From Eublepharis macularius (lineage: Eukaryota > Chordata > Lepidosauria > Squamata > Eublepharidae), in the NCBI RefSeq assembly GCF_028583425.1, contig NC_072795.1:6099001-6163000 (forward strand): a DNA stretch of 64,000 bases. The letters run 5' to 3'. The position numbers and the translations under genes are program-made. The notes beneath the pieces are model-generated. The model saw only the letters and a program-made list of their open reading frames with translations, was not told where the DNA came from and did no database searches. Below are positions 32,574-43,411 of the stretch, piece after piece. The first letter of the stretch is position 1. Each line of letters opens with the position of its first letter.

Positions 32574-33425
32574 CTATCAGTCTCTGTCTGCTGGTCGCCT
32601 GCCCCGAACGTACAAAAGTGAGACCTCTTGCCTCCCCTCACCATTCTCAGAGGAGGGAGAGACCCTCTCACTTCATATTGGCTACCACCAACATCTTCTG
32701 AATTCTGTGCCATGCACAAAGATCTTGCGGAATGGACCAACTTCACCGGGCTTTGATGATCCTCAGAAGCGCCAAGCATCTGTCATGCCACTTCCAAGCA
32801 TTGCTGGTGCCTGGAACAAAAAAACCAACCATGCTTTCAAATCCATGTGCCAGAAGATTTGGGGATGCGGTGAGGTTGGGGGCAAACGTATAAAAAAAAC
32901 CTGAAAATTGTGGGGGGGGGGCTGTCAGTGAGGGAAAGAGGAGGAAGAGGAGACAGAGTTCCTAGCTGTTTCTTTGCCCCCCGCTAATGTTAATTCAGAC
33001 ACCGTCACAATTGTTTGCCAGCCCCACTTAAGAGAAAGGGCGGTAACGCAAGAGCGCAGAAGTGATTTTTTTTAAAAAAAAAAATGAAAGCTGATTCTCT
33101 CCAAATACTTCAACACTAAATTCCATGTGCCGAAGCACAGATGGGAAAACATCTCTATGAAACCCTGTGGGACAGATACCAACAACTGAAATGTCTGTTG
33201 CAAATCAGGAGGTGGCCGTGCCAGGATAATACTTTGTGTAAATCAGTCCCTGGAGCCCTTCTGAGTTTTTCCTCGTCAGATGGTGGTATTCTGTTGGGAT
33301 GAGCGACTTCCCTTCGCAGAGTGCGTACGTGTCCCGTTACTCCCGCCACCCTCTCCTCTCTTTCAATTTTCTTTTATCATTTTGCCAATTAAATTAAAAA
33401 TAAGAGTGGATAAAAACGTACAAAA
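32574..33425. other. No recognised feature
   Basis: No gene or repeat supported; poly(A/T) runs near 33070. Confidence 0.4.
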
Positions 33426-33429
33426 TAAA

Positions 33430-33672
33430 TAGTTAGTTCTCACGGCCCCTTCTTACAGGCCCAGGGTAATACTGATTGCCGCTTTGGGGTCAGGAAACAA
33501 TTTCCCCAGGTCAGTTTGGCTAGGGGTCCTGAAGATGTTTTGCCATCCTCTGGACATGTAGCAGCGGTAACTGGGAGTGTGGGGAGGGGAGGTAGTTGTG
33601 AATTTTCTGCATTGTGCAGGGGGTTGGACTAGATGACCCTAGAGGTCCCTTCCAACCCTGTGATTCTAAGAT
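33430..33672 (+). mobile_element. CR1-type LINE 3' end
   Basis: GGTTGGACTAGATGACCCTA, then GGTCCCTTCCAACCCTGTGA and TTCTAAG. This is the classic CR1 terminus. A parallel copy is at 48340. Confidence 0.8.
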
Positions 33673-34085
33673 TATTGAGTAGGTCAGTTTAGGGAGGCAG
33701 CCTTTAAATTTGAGTTGCCCTGAATGGAGTGTGCATTATTGAGCATGCATACAAGGTCTGTGCAGTCTTATTTTGCACAGAGCTCATGAGTGCATCAGAG
33801 GGGGCAGTAGAACTAGCAAAGCTAGAGCGGTCACTTCCGGTATCTTTCCCTTAGTTGGCTCTGCTGCTGTCTCTTTGTTTGACTCTGCTGTCAGTCTTAA
33901 GGGGTTCCTTCCTTCCAGATTATTACTTCTCTTCTTAACCACTATGGAGGCAAAACATGATCTCCACAATTTCTCTCCATCCTAGCTTTGGTAGATAGCA
34001 AAAACTTTATACATGGGATTATCAACTGGCTGCTGGCTCTCAGTGCCTCTATTTGCCACCACTCAGCTGGGAAGAAGGCGGAAAA
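33673..34085. other. No recognised feature
   Basis: Nothing supported. Confidence 0.4.
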
Positions 34086-34089
34086 TGGC

Positions 34090-34520
34090 AGAAGTAATGG
34101 GGGATGGGCAATCAATATCCCTGGTGTGATGTTGTCACTTCCTATGCCATCCAGAAATGATATCATTGTGTTGAGTAATGCTCTAGCGCTCACCCAAAAC
34201 TCTATAGTTAAACCATAGAGTTTTTGGCAAATGATAGAGCACCACCCTGATGTGAAGATGTCACTTTTGGGCCTTCCTGGGGGTGTCAATCTCTCATTCC
34301 CCTCTGTATGTCCCCACCTCCTAGGGTTGCCAGGCCATGCCCACTGGTAACCAGTGGGAGTAGGGGGGTGATGACATGCAAAGGTGCCAGTAGTTCCAGC
34401 ATGATATCACTTGCAGAGAAAACCTGGAAGTGACATCACACCTCTCTAAAAATTGTCAGAAACTCTATGGTAGAGTTTTCCTGAGAAGTGACATCACATC
34501 TAATGGCTGGTTTGCAAATG
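34090..34520. mobile_element. MITE-like sequence with ACTCTATAG palindrome
   Basis: AAAACTCTATAGTTAAACCA and TAGAGTTTTTGG form a small hairpin, flanked by CACTTCCTATGCCATCC and its counterparts. The same core is at 60820-60850. The boundaries are not clear. Confidence 0.45.
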
Positions 34521-34917
34521 GCACGGCTCCATCTCCTGCAACCCTGCTTGTACTCTACTTTCCCCATTCAGTATGGAGTTCCTTCCCAACAATGGACTTC
34601 CTTTTCTTTTCAAAAGACACAAGCCGTGTGAAGATTTGGTATTATAAGCAGCAATCCCCCTTTCACAGCACAAATCAAGCTCTGATCTAACCTTTGAGAC
34701 AGAGCAGCCAGGAAGGAAGCCCGCCTGCCTGCCTGCACTTTCTGGGAATGTGACCAAGCATTGCCTCAGTCCTGTGGGGGTCTGCTTGCCTCTGGCCTCA
34801 TGATTTGCAGTTACCCACTGAGTCGCCAAAGCTGACTTAGAGGGATTACTACCGAGGGAGCAGAAAAATCAGCTGGGAGAGGCAGAAGAGGAACGGATAG
34901 GAATAATGTATAGATGT

Positions 34918-35155
34918 CTTATTTATTTATTTGCTGCATTTACACCTCACCTTACTCTCCAGGGGAGACCCAAAGCAGCTTACATCGTTCTCCTCTCCTT
35001 TGCTTTATCCTCACAACAACCTTGTGAGGTAGGTTAGGCTGAGTGTGCGTGACTGGTTAAAAGTCGTCCAGCAAGCTTCCACGGCACTGTGGGGATTCGA
35101 ACTTGGGTCTCCCCGATTCTAGTCTGACACCTTAACCACTACACCACACTGGCTC
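34918..35155 (-). mobile_element. Sauria-type tRNA SINE, B subfamily
   Basis: Minus strand; the tail TTATTTATTTATTTGC is at 34920 (plus) and the head CTTAACCACTACACCACACT near 35130. Confidence 0.85.
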
Positions 35156-35159
35156 TCTC

Positions 35160-35979
35160 TAGAATTGGACATCCTTCGGTCTTAACTCTAGACTTTTGAT
35201 AGGGGGCAGTCAGGAGTCCCAATGGAGTCTATTTCAAAAGGATGCAAGAACGTGGAGCTTGTGGACGGCTGCTAAATTATCCCTGTGGCATTTTGGGGCT
35301 TGCAAAAGTAAATAGCGCGCACACACACCCCTTCCCAGGAATATGGGCTATTGATCCCCCAGGGATAACTGCTTGCCCCTCCGAAGCCAAACTCCCCAGG
35401 GCTCTTTAAACAGTCACCCTTGACATTTCCCTGACATTTCAAAAATGCTCTGTCTGAATAGCAGCTCCTCACGGTGTGCGAATGAACAATCCAGAGCTTT
35501 GGCCGCTTGTTGAACACGGCCGCGGCAGTTATGGCTCACCTGACTTTGCCTACGTCAGGTCAACACAGCCTTCAGACCCCTCCAAGGCCTGGATACACCT
35601 CTGGGAAAAGTCCTGCCAACCTCTAAGAAGACGCGCAAAACAAAGGAACCCCTGGTTAAAGTTTGTATAAGTAATGAGGGGGAAACCCCACCAGGAGGAA
35701 AAATGAGATACAAGAACAATATATATTCTAATAACAAAGTTTTAAAGTACAAAACCTTCCATTACTGATAGTGACTCACTAAATGTGCAAATTCTGCCTA
35801 TATACAATGTAGTGGAAAATGACAATTTATACAACAACTCCTATACAGCACTCAACCCCTCAAGCATGTCAAAATCTTGTTACAATGGATCCGGGAAGAG
35901 GTAATCTAACATTATACCTATTATAACTTACACTTTTACTTTTAATACCCCTCCTACCTTCTGGCTGGACTTCCATTCT
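35160..35979. other. Mostly unassigned
   Basis: 35670-35720 (CCCCACCAGGAGGAAAAATG then CAATATATATTCTAATA) resembles part of the arm at 12700. Nothing else supported. Confidence 0.4.
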
Positions 35980-36227
35980 AGCCAGTTTGGTGTAGTTGTT
36001 AAGAGCAGTGGGACTCTAATTTGGAGAGCCGGGTTTGATTCCCTACTCCTCCACTTGAAGCCAGCTGGGTGACCTTGGGCTAGTCACAGCTCTCTCAGAG
36101 CTCTCTCAGCCCCACCCACCTCACAGGGTGTTTGTTGTGGAGATAATAATAACATACTTTGTAAACTGCTCTGAGTGGGCATTAAGTTGTCCTGAAGGGT
36201 GGTATATAAATTGATTGTTGTTGTTAT

Positions 36228-36228
<1 letters not shown>
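35980..36228 (+). mobile_element. Sauria-type tRNA SINE
   Basis: Complete plus-strand copy: AGCCAGTTTGGTGTAG head, B-box GGTTTGATTCCC, body, tail GGGTGGTATATAAATTGATT with TTG repeats. Confidence 0.87.

Positions 36229-36266
<38 letters not shown>
36229..36266. repeat. (AAC)n microsatellite
   Basis: About twelve AAC units that meet the SINE's TTG tail through TTGTTATAACAAC. Confidence 0.95.
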
Positions 36267-36267
<1 letters not shown>

Positions 36268-36274
36268 TTATTAT

Positions 36275-36395
36275 CCGAAGAAGGGAGCTTTGATTCTCAA
36301 AAGCTCATGCCCTGGAATTCTAGTTGGTCTTTTAAGGTGTTGCTGGACCCAAATCTTGTTCTACTGTAGAGCAACACAGCCACCCACCTGAAATT
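36275..36395 (+). mobile_element. Penelope-like tail fragment
   Basis: CCGAAGAAGGGAGCTTTGAT, CTCAAAAGCTCATGCCCTGG and GTGTTGCTGGACCC, then AGCAACACAGCCACCCAC. Confidence 0.6.
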
Positions 36396-36399
36396 ATTA

Positions 36400-37255
36400 A
36401 AAATTGTGTCTCTGCTTTCTGCTGCCAGGCATTTGGAGTGACTCTCCCCTTTTAAGGACTAAAGGCAGCGATAAGCAATGTAAACTCCTTCTTCCAAGAT
36501 GCCTTGCAGACGGCTTCGATCGCTGGCTTCTCTGCCTGCAAAGAGGATTTGCAAAAGTATTTAGCAAAGAGCGCCACAAAACCACAGATGAGCTCAAAAA
36601 AAGCGGAGGTTCTCCGAAAAATGAGCCAGCAGCTGAAGTAATGCTCCTGCTGCATTATCTCGCAGGACTACTTGATCAAAGGGCAGTCATCTGCTAGAAG
36701 CAGCAGGGATGCTCTGTGTATGTGGGGGAAATGTAGAAGCAATATGGTGTGTGCCTGGGCAGGGATTTGCTTCTTCACACAGTGCTGATTTTGCAATGCA
36801 ATGTCACCCTGGGAACACGGAAGGCTCCTGTGCAATACACATTCATCCATGTAAGACAGATTCTCAGGCTCTTGCAGGCATCTCTGACACACAGGCACTC
36901 TTAAGAATTGCTGTGCATGGGGAGAGACAGACGTGATTCTCCAGGGGCTACATTCACCTGTGCAAGCGAACATCTCTGCACATGTCCCATGGAAGCGCAG
37001 AGCAGTTACTGCAGAGTCCTTGGTCACTTCAGTGGTGCGTGTTTAGGAGAATTTCCTGGCAGATTGCGTCCCAGATTAATTAATTAGTTGGATGGGTATC
37101 CACATTGGGTTTCCATCATGATGTGTTGCCTCAGGGACCCAAAGAACAGCCCTGGAGTGCAGGCAAAATCAGGGCCTGCATGTTTACCCAACAGGGCAAA
37201 TCGCAGTCCCGTGGGTTGTTTGAGAGAGGAAAAACGGTGTGTGTGTATGAGCACG
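36400..37255. other. No recognised feature
   Basis: Open frames without domains; nothing supported. Confidence 0.4.
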
Positions 37256-37257
37256 CG

Positions 37258-37704
37258 CAGGGGTCATTTTGTAGAAAAAGAGCTGGAGAAACTCATCAGT
37301 ATAACACATTAGCATAACTCATTTGCATATGCCACGCCCCCTGACAGCACCAGAAATGTGTCATTAGCATAACTGATTTGCATATGCCACACCCCTTGAC
37401 ATCACCTATCCTGGCTGTTTTGGATGCAGTCCTGGCCATTCAGGGCTGAAATTGGGCCCAAAATGGCAAAAAGGGGCTGAAAATGGCCGAAAAGGGGCCC
37501 CAAATGGTCAGGATCGGGCCGCTGCTGAACAGAAGAATGATCCACCACCTGTCAGAAGCTCGATCCAGGCCGTTTCAGCCCCAATCCAGGACAAAACGGG
37601 CCCAAATGGCCAAGAGTCAGATGGGTGGGGCCTCCTGACACGTGGCCTCTTTGGGGAACTGCCGGAACTGCATTCCGGCGCGTTCCCCCTTGAAATGAGC
37701 CGTG
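37258..37704. mobile_element. Non-autonomous hAT-like element (family R, copy 2)
   Basis: A 447-bp inverted copy of 22886-23333 with ends CAGGGGTCATTTTG and TGAAATGAGCCGTG. The interior has GGCTGAAAATGGCC motifs and GCATAACTCATTTGCATATG repeats. No matching target duplication, possibly because a GT microsatellite replaced the right flank. Confidence 0.8.
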
Positions 37705-37830
37705 TGTGTGTGTGTGTGTTTGTGTGTGTGAGAAACAGAGAGAGACTTAAACTCCTTCTCTGCAGCAGGGGCCTAATCCCAGTCAATGCACCAAGCTTGT
37801 GATTAAATACATAAAGAGCTAGGCAGTTGA

Positions 37831-38212
37831 ATATGGTTGCCAACCTCCAGGTGGGGCCTGGTGAGCTCCCAGAATTACAACTGATCTCCAGGCGACAGAG
37901 ATCAGTTCCCCTGGAGAAAATGAAGATAGCTTAGGTGAGTAGACATGTTGGTCAGCAATAGAACAGCAGGATATCAGTCCAGTGGCAAGTTAGAAACGAA
38001 CGAGATTTTCAGTGAAAGCTTTCGAGAGTCAGAGCTCTCTTTGGTCTCTAAGGTGCGACTGGACTTATATCCTGGAGAAAATGGCTGCTTGGGAGGGTGG
38101 GCTCTATGGCATTCTTCCCCACTGAGGCCCCTTCCCTCCCTAACCCCTGCCTTCCCCAAGCTCCACCCACAAATCTCCAGGAATTTCCCAACTTGGAGTT
38201 GGCAACCCTATG
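37831..38212. mobile_element. TAGGGTTGCC-family MITE split by a Penelope tail
   Basis: Left part 37831-37937 (GGTTGCCAACCTCCAGG to GTTCCCCTGGAGAAAATG); right part 38070-38212 (CTGGAGAAAATGGCTGC to TTGGCAACCCTA). Between them lies an inverted Penelope-type tail (GTCCAGTGGCAAG and GCGACTGGAC). CTGGAGAAAATG is present at both junctions. Confidence 0.6.
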
Positions 38213-38492
38213 AACTGAGTCAGATCATGATGATGTACTGTGCTGATGGGCGATACTTTCCCTACCGTGCTTCTTAAGATCCTTTCAAATAGGAAACGTC
38301 AGGGATTGTAACTTACCACCCTAAGCTTCCTGGAGGAAGGGAAGGATAAAAAGGCACCAGAGACTGAATCTTTCTACACACAAAACACATTCTGGACCAT
38401 CGGGTTATAAAACTCTTCCTTTGTATCAAAATTACAAAAAACCCGGTTGTGTGAGCTCTGTGATTTTAAAAAAACTGTCTGTTCCAGTGGCT

Positions 38493-38712
38493 ATTATTTA
38501 TTTAACTGGCATGTTTTGATTCCACCTTCTTCCAAGGAGCTAAGGGCAGAATATATGGTCCTCCCCTTTTCCAGTTTGTCCATACAACAATCCTGCGAGG
38601 TAGGTTAAGGTGAGAGAGAACGATTGGCCTAAAGTCACCCGGTAGGTTTTGAGGTAAGCAGGGATATGAAGCCTAGTCGCAATCCCAGGCTCTAACCACT
38701 ACACAATGCGGC
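38493..38712 (-). mobile_element. Sauria-type tRNA SINE, B subfamily
   Basis: Minus strand, from TTATTTATTTAACTGGCATG to CTCTAACCACTACACAATGC on the plus strand. Confidence 0.78.
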
Positions 38713-39130
38713 CCATAGAAGCAGAGGCACTCTCAAAACGGTACCGAGGGCTCCCAGTGTCAAGTCGCTTTCCATGCATCCAGACCCTGCTTTGCTCTTA
38801 AATGCTAAGGAAAGAACAAATGGATTATTTGCAGCTATGACTGGAGAGAAACAGGATTTGGAAGTCTAGTGGTTTGTTTGGCTGTCTCAGCCCAAGAAAA
38901 ACCGCATCATAAATGGACATAAGTTGTGACTCCTTTCAGGGTGTTTACATGGCGAGGGGTGAATTATTGCAGTGACTTGCAGATGAGTCAAGATCCCAAT
39001 CCAGAAAGTGAGTCACCCCGTGGAGCAGTTCTCCCAGAGGACACTAACACCTCCCCAAAGTGGCTTGGGATTCGGTGAGAACAGGCTGTACTCTCGTCAA
39101 GGGGAGAATCAGATCTTCCCTTCCCCTGTT

Positions 39131-39945
39131 GGCTGTGCTATTTTTATTTTATTTTTATTTACATCCTTTATAGTCCTCTTTTCTCACTGAGGCTCAAGGG
39201 AGATTACAGAGTGCAAATCCGTATGATCAACAGCTGGGACATTTAATAAACAAAGCAAACGTGAATGCATGGCAGAACTTTCAAAGTGAGCAGAAATCCG
39301 AAACAGAGCTGAAACAACGCTGACACAAGACATAAGCAATTGAACATGACATATTCAGCAATGCAGAAACAACCTAGTAGAAGCATTCTTGCAGCAAGAG
39401 ACAGTACATAGCAGTATAGTCTACAGTCCCTATCCCTTTATCGAAGCACCTCACTGCCCGTTTCTTTACCGCCTAGCCCTATTACTTGTGTCAAAAATTT
39501 GGTTTGGCACAGTTTGCTTAACGACAGGAAAGTGGGAGCTTTCCAGACCAGTTCTGGCAGGCCATTGCATAAAGTGGAGGCTACGACAGAGAAAGTGCAT
39601 GTACAGGTAGCTGTTGGTTTTGCCCATTTGCAGGGTGGCACCCACAGAAGGCCCTGTTTGGATGAGTAAAGTTGTTGTGGCAGGGGGAGAAGAGTTCCTG
39701 TAGATATCAGGAACTGAGGTCAGGGAGGCCTTTTTACATATTGGCCAAAACCTTGAATTGAGCCCTGTAACTGATGGGCAGCCAATGGAGAATGCAAATA
39801 ACATGCAAGATCCGCCTGGCTCCAGATAATAATCAGGTTGTAGAGTTCTGCACCATCTGGAGTTGCCAACTGTTGGGCATCACTGGGCTCAAACCAGACT
39901 CTGGCACGAAGGCAACAGCTCAGCTGGCATGGGGGAGGTTGCAGG
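39131..39945 (-). mobile_element. LINE 3' region, L2/CR1-like
   Basis: Begins with a reversed LINE tail (TTTTATTTTTATTTACATCC, then CTCACTGAGGCTCAAGGGAG). The internal text GGCAGCCAATGGAGAATGCA and ATCCGCCTGGCTCCAGATAA is typical of reptilian LINE 3' regions. It runs into the minisatellite at 39946. Confidence 0.5.
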
Positions 39946-40408
39946 TACTTCACGGCAACAAGCAGAAGGAGAAGACCAACAAGCAGAAGACTAACGAGCA
40001 GCAGAAGAAAACTAACAAGCAGAAGACCAACGAGCAGAAGAAGAAGACCAACAAGCAGAAGAAGAAAACTAACAAGCAGAAGACCAACGAGAAGAAGAAG
40101 AAGTCCAACAAGCAGGAGAAGACCAACAAGCAGAAGAAGAAAACTAACAAGCAGAAGACCAACAAGCAGCAGAAGAAGACCAACAAGCAGGAGAAGACCA
40201 ACAAGCAGAAGAAGAAAACTAACAAGCAGAAGACCAACAAGCAGCAGAAGAAGACCAACAAGCAGGAGAAGACCAACAAGCAGAAGAAGAAGACCAACAA
40301 GCAGAAGACTAACAAGCAGAAGAAGACCAACAAGCAGAAGACCAACAAGCAGCAGAAGAAGACTGACAAACAGAAGACTAACAAGCAGAAGAAGAAGACA
40401 CTTTTCTA
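39946..40408. repeat. Purine-rich minisatellite (AAGCAGAAGACCAAC units)
   Basis: About 460 bases of imperfect AACAAGCAGAAGAAG and ACCAACAAGCAG units. A plus-strand frame reads K/Q/T/N for its whole length and the antisense frame is L/V/F/C. These are low-complexity artefacts rather than genes. Confidence 0.93.
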
Positions 40409-40494
40409 AGCATGGGATATAGAGGTGTACAGCAGATATATGGATAGGAAGTCAAGTGACTGTGAGGAGCAAGTCATGGGGAGATATCACCACA

Positions 40495-40925
40495 TGAACA
40501 CATGAGGCTACCTCATATTAAATCAGAGCATCGGACCATCAAGGTCAATTTTGTCCACTCTGACTGGCAGCTGCTCTCCAAGGTCTCAGGTTGGACGTCT
40601 TTCACATCACCTACTGTGGAGAGTGCCCTCAAGTCATAGCTGACTGATGGAGACCCCTGGTGGGGTTCTCATGGCACGAGTCTAACAGAGGTGGTTTGCC
40701 ACTTACTGCCTCTGCAACCCTCATTTTCATTGGAAGTCTCCCATCCAATTACTAACCAAGGCCGACCCTGCTTAGCTTCTGAGATCTAACAAGATCAGGC
40801 TCAACTGGGCTATCCAGGTCAGGGTGCACCACCTACTACCTGTACCTTATCTGGAGATGCTGGGGATTGAACCTCAGACTTTCTGCATGCCAAGGAGATC
40901 CTCTACCATGGAGCCATGACCTTTC
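40495..40925 (-). mobile_element. tRNA-derived SINE (C family) split by a 5S SINE
   Basis: The distal body (40495-40615: GGTCAATTTTGTCCACTCTG, CTGGCAGCTGCTCTCCAAGG) and the reversed tRNA head (40838-40925: GGGGATTGAACCTCAGAC, CTACCATGGAGCCATGAC) belong to one minus-strand SINE. It is interrupted by 40616-40829. Confidence 0.75.
40616..40829 (-). mobile_element. 5S-derived SINE with target duplication
   Basis: Minus-strand 5S SINE; on the plus strand GTGGAGAGTGCCCTCAAGTC is the tail and CTTCTGAGATCTAACAAGAT the 5S-like head. Flanked by CACCTACT at 40608-40615 and 40830-40837, a target duplication. Confidence 0.85.
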
Positions 40926-40929
40926 CCCA

Positions 40930-41445
40930 CAACCAGAGGTCCCCGATTCAGCGTCCAGGATACAGTAGCCATGTACACAAGGTACTGTGAATGCATGTTC
41001 AATCCATGTGCCTTGTGCACTTGATTCTTCTTTGTACGTTTGTTGAGTATTTCTCATGTTACAGTCAACACATGTACATGATACAAATCCCACCTTTATT
41101 CAGGTACTGGTCCCTGGTTTCTTTTGTAAAGTGAATGTACATTGGTTCTTTCTTACAAACTCAAGTACTCATGTACAGGAAAGATGTGTGTTCACTGTAA
41201 CATGTGAACATGGCTAGTAGTGATGCTTCCCCCAGTTTCACTGGATTCTAAATCAGCCAGAAATCCCTCTTACAAGTCGAGTTAGGCTCCCTGAACAGGG
41301 GAAAGAGAGTTTGAGAAGTCCTCTTGAGCATGCACAATTCGCCATGCTGTGTTTAAAGCCACTGGGAGGGGAGAAAATCAGCTATTCCAGCTCCTGGTCA
41401 GGGACCGAGGCTGAAATGCAGAATAAAAAGACAGTGGAAGCCCCT
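40930..41445. other. No recognised feature
   Basis: Nothing supported. Confidence 0.4.
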
Positions 41446-41625
41446 TTTTTTGCCAGCCAATGACAGAAAGAGACCTGCTTGCCCTTTCCCCTCCTCTATG
41501 ACATCAGGACAGCTCAGCCAATGACAGAAAGAGACCTGCTTTTTTGCCAGCCAACGACAGAAAGAAACCTGCTTTCCCTCCCCCTCCTCTGTGACATCAA
41601 GGCAGCTCAGCCAATCACTGTGAGA
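41446..41625. repeat. Short tandem repeat with CCAATGACAGAAAGAGACC units
   Basis: Three units of GCCAATGACAGAAAGAGACC (spaced roughly 70-80 and 35 bases apart), with CCCTCCTCTATGACATCA between them. Confidence 0.65.
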
Positions 41626-41639
41626 GGCTTATGACGCCC

Positions 41640-42035
41640 CCTTCAAATTTAAATCCCCTTTGATGAAGTGTTCTGAAGACCACAAAACTTTGCCCACCAT
41701 TTTTTTTTGCCGTGTTTAATGCCGTGTAACAAGATAAAAGGAGCGAACGTGCCTTTTTGCTTTGATGTTCCCCTGAAACGGAGAGGGGAATGCTTGCCGA
41801 TTTCCTTTCAGATTTGTGCATCCCAACAGATGCTGTGGGAGTAATTCATTTTTAAAGCTGACAGCATCAAGTCTGCCTTGCACAGCTTGGAATTCAGGGT
41901 CCCTCTGTTTCACTCCAGGCCGACATGTCTGGTTTGCATTGCTCCTAAGCATTTGCAAACAATTCCAAACAGCCGCACTGCAGGTAGGCACAATAACCCC
42001 AAAGAGATAAGGCTAGAGGATGAAGGAAAGGGTCT
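41640..42035. other. No recognised feature
   Basis: Nothing supported. Confidence 0.4.
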
Positions 42036-42457
42036 CTGTGTGTTATATGTTATCTGCTGTCAAATTGCCTCCGACCTATGGGGACCCTATGAAGGCAAGA
42101 CCTCCACAATGTCCTATTGTTAACAGACTTGCTCAGATCCTGCAAACTAGAGGATGTGGCTTCTTTTATCGTTTTAGGACTTCGTCTCTTCCTATTGCCT
42201 TCCACGTTTCCTAGCATTATTGACTTTTCCAGAGAATCTTGTCTTCTCATGATATGACCAAAGTATGATACCCTTAGTCTTGTCATTTTAGCTTCTAGGG
42301 AGAATTCAGGCTTGATTTGATCTAGTACCTACCTACTTGCCTTTTTGGCTGTCCGTGCTATCCGCAGAACGCTCCTCCAGCACCACATTTCAAATGAACC
42401 CATTTTCTTCCTGTCAGCTTTCTTCATCGTACAGCTTTCACACCCATCCATATAAAA
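42036..42457 (-). mobile_element. BovB/RTE LINE 3' fragment
   Basis: On the minus strand, TRLRVSYFGHIMRRQDSLEK and ...LGNVEGNRKRRSPKTIKEA precede the 3' end. The plus strand reads TGTTATATGTTATCTGCTGT at 42036, the reverse of the BovB tail region. Confidence 0.85.
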
Positions 42458-42507
42458 TCATTCGCGGGCCATACAAAATTATCAGCTTAAAAAGTAGCCT
42501 GCTATAT

Positions 42508-42860
42508 TGAACCCTGGAAAAGGCATGATCCATGGGTTCCCCCCCTTTCCTGTCATTTTCTCTTCACAGTTGCAAAAACTGGAGTGTCTGCTGGAAGCTA
42601 TTTTGAGGGGCTACAAACTGACCTTCCCAATGTCCAACACCCACCAAATTTGCAGAGGACATAGTCCCCACTGTCCTCTATAGACCCCCCAAGTTTCAGA
42701 GAGATTGAACCCCGGGAAAGGCATGATCCATGGGCCCCCCCCTTTCCTGTCATTTTCTCTTCACAGTGGCAAAAACGGGAGTGTCTGTTGGCAGCTACTT
42801 TGAGGGGCTACAAACTGCCCTTCCCAATGTCCAATACCCGCCAAGCGCACAAAGCAATAG
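42508..42860. repeat. About 198-bp direct tandem repeat
   Basis: Two units, from 42508 and about 42706, both start TTGAACCC and include GGCATGATCCATGGG, TTTCCTGTCATTTTCTCTTC and TTTGAGGGGCTACAAACTG. Confidence 0.8.
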
Positions 42861-42990
42861 GCACAGCCTGATTGACCCACCAAGCGCATGAAACAATAGG
42901 CACAACCTGATTGCTTTTGCCCTGCGCCACTGCCGCCGGGTTGGGCCAGGGGCGCAAGCGCATGAAGCAACAGGCACAGCCTGGTTGCTT
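42845..42990. repeat. Short repeat of CAAGCGCATGAAGCAA units
   Basis: Three imperfect copies of CAAGCGCA..AAGCAATAGG followed by CACAGCCTGATTG. Confidence 0.6.
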
Positions 42991-43189
42991 GTGTGCTGTG
43001 TGGCCTGCGACGCTGGTGCCAGGTCGGGCCAGGGGGTCGTTGGGGGCCAGCATGGGCCACAGCACCTCCTTCAGAGAGCTGCACTCGAGGCGGCTGCTGG
43101 CTCCTCCTCGATGGATGCGCTGGCCCTGCAGGCCAGACTGAATGATATTGCAGGCCGGATACGGCCCACAGGCCGGACGTTCCCCACCC

Positions 43190-43245
43190 CTGGACTAGAT
43201 GATCCTGGAGGTCCCTTCCAACTCTATGATTCTATGATTCTATGT
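43190..43245 (+). mobile_element. CR1-type LINE 3' terminus
   Basis: CTGGACTAGATGATCCTGG, GGTCCCTTCCAACTCTATGA and TTCTATGATTCTATG. Confidence 0.75.
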
Positions 43246-43290
43246 TCACGCGGCAAGCCTACAAACTGGTCATATCTCCCCCCAAACTCA

Positions 43291-43408
43291 GGGCCAAGCT
43301 ACACATGACGAATGACACTTGAACGGCAAGTGGATTGAGTGGAGGGCAAGTGAACAGGGAGAAATACACTTGCTGTTCAAGTGTCATTCATCATGTGTAG
43401 CTTGGCCC
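43291..43408. mobile_element. 118-bp hairpin MITE (copy B)
   Basis: Same length and ends as 11535-11652, about three substitutions apart. TCA flanks both sides (43288-43290 and 43409-43411). Confidence 0.87.
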
Positions 43409-43411
43409 TCA

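Noticed and set aside
39774..40409. 211-codon K/Q/T/N-rich frame and its L/V/F/C antisense that looks like membrane segments
   Set aside because: Both are translations of a simple minisatellite.
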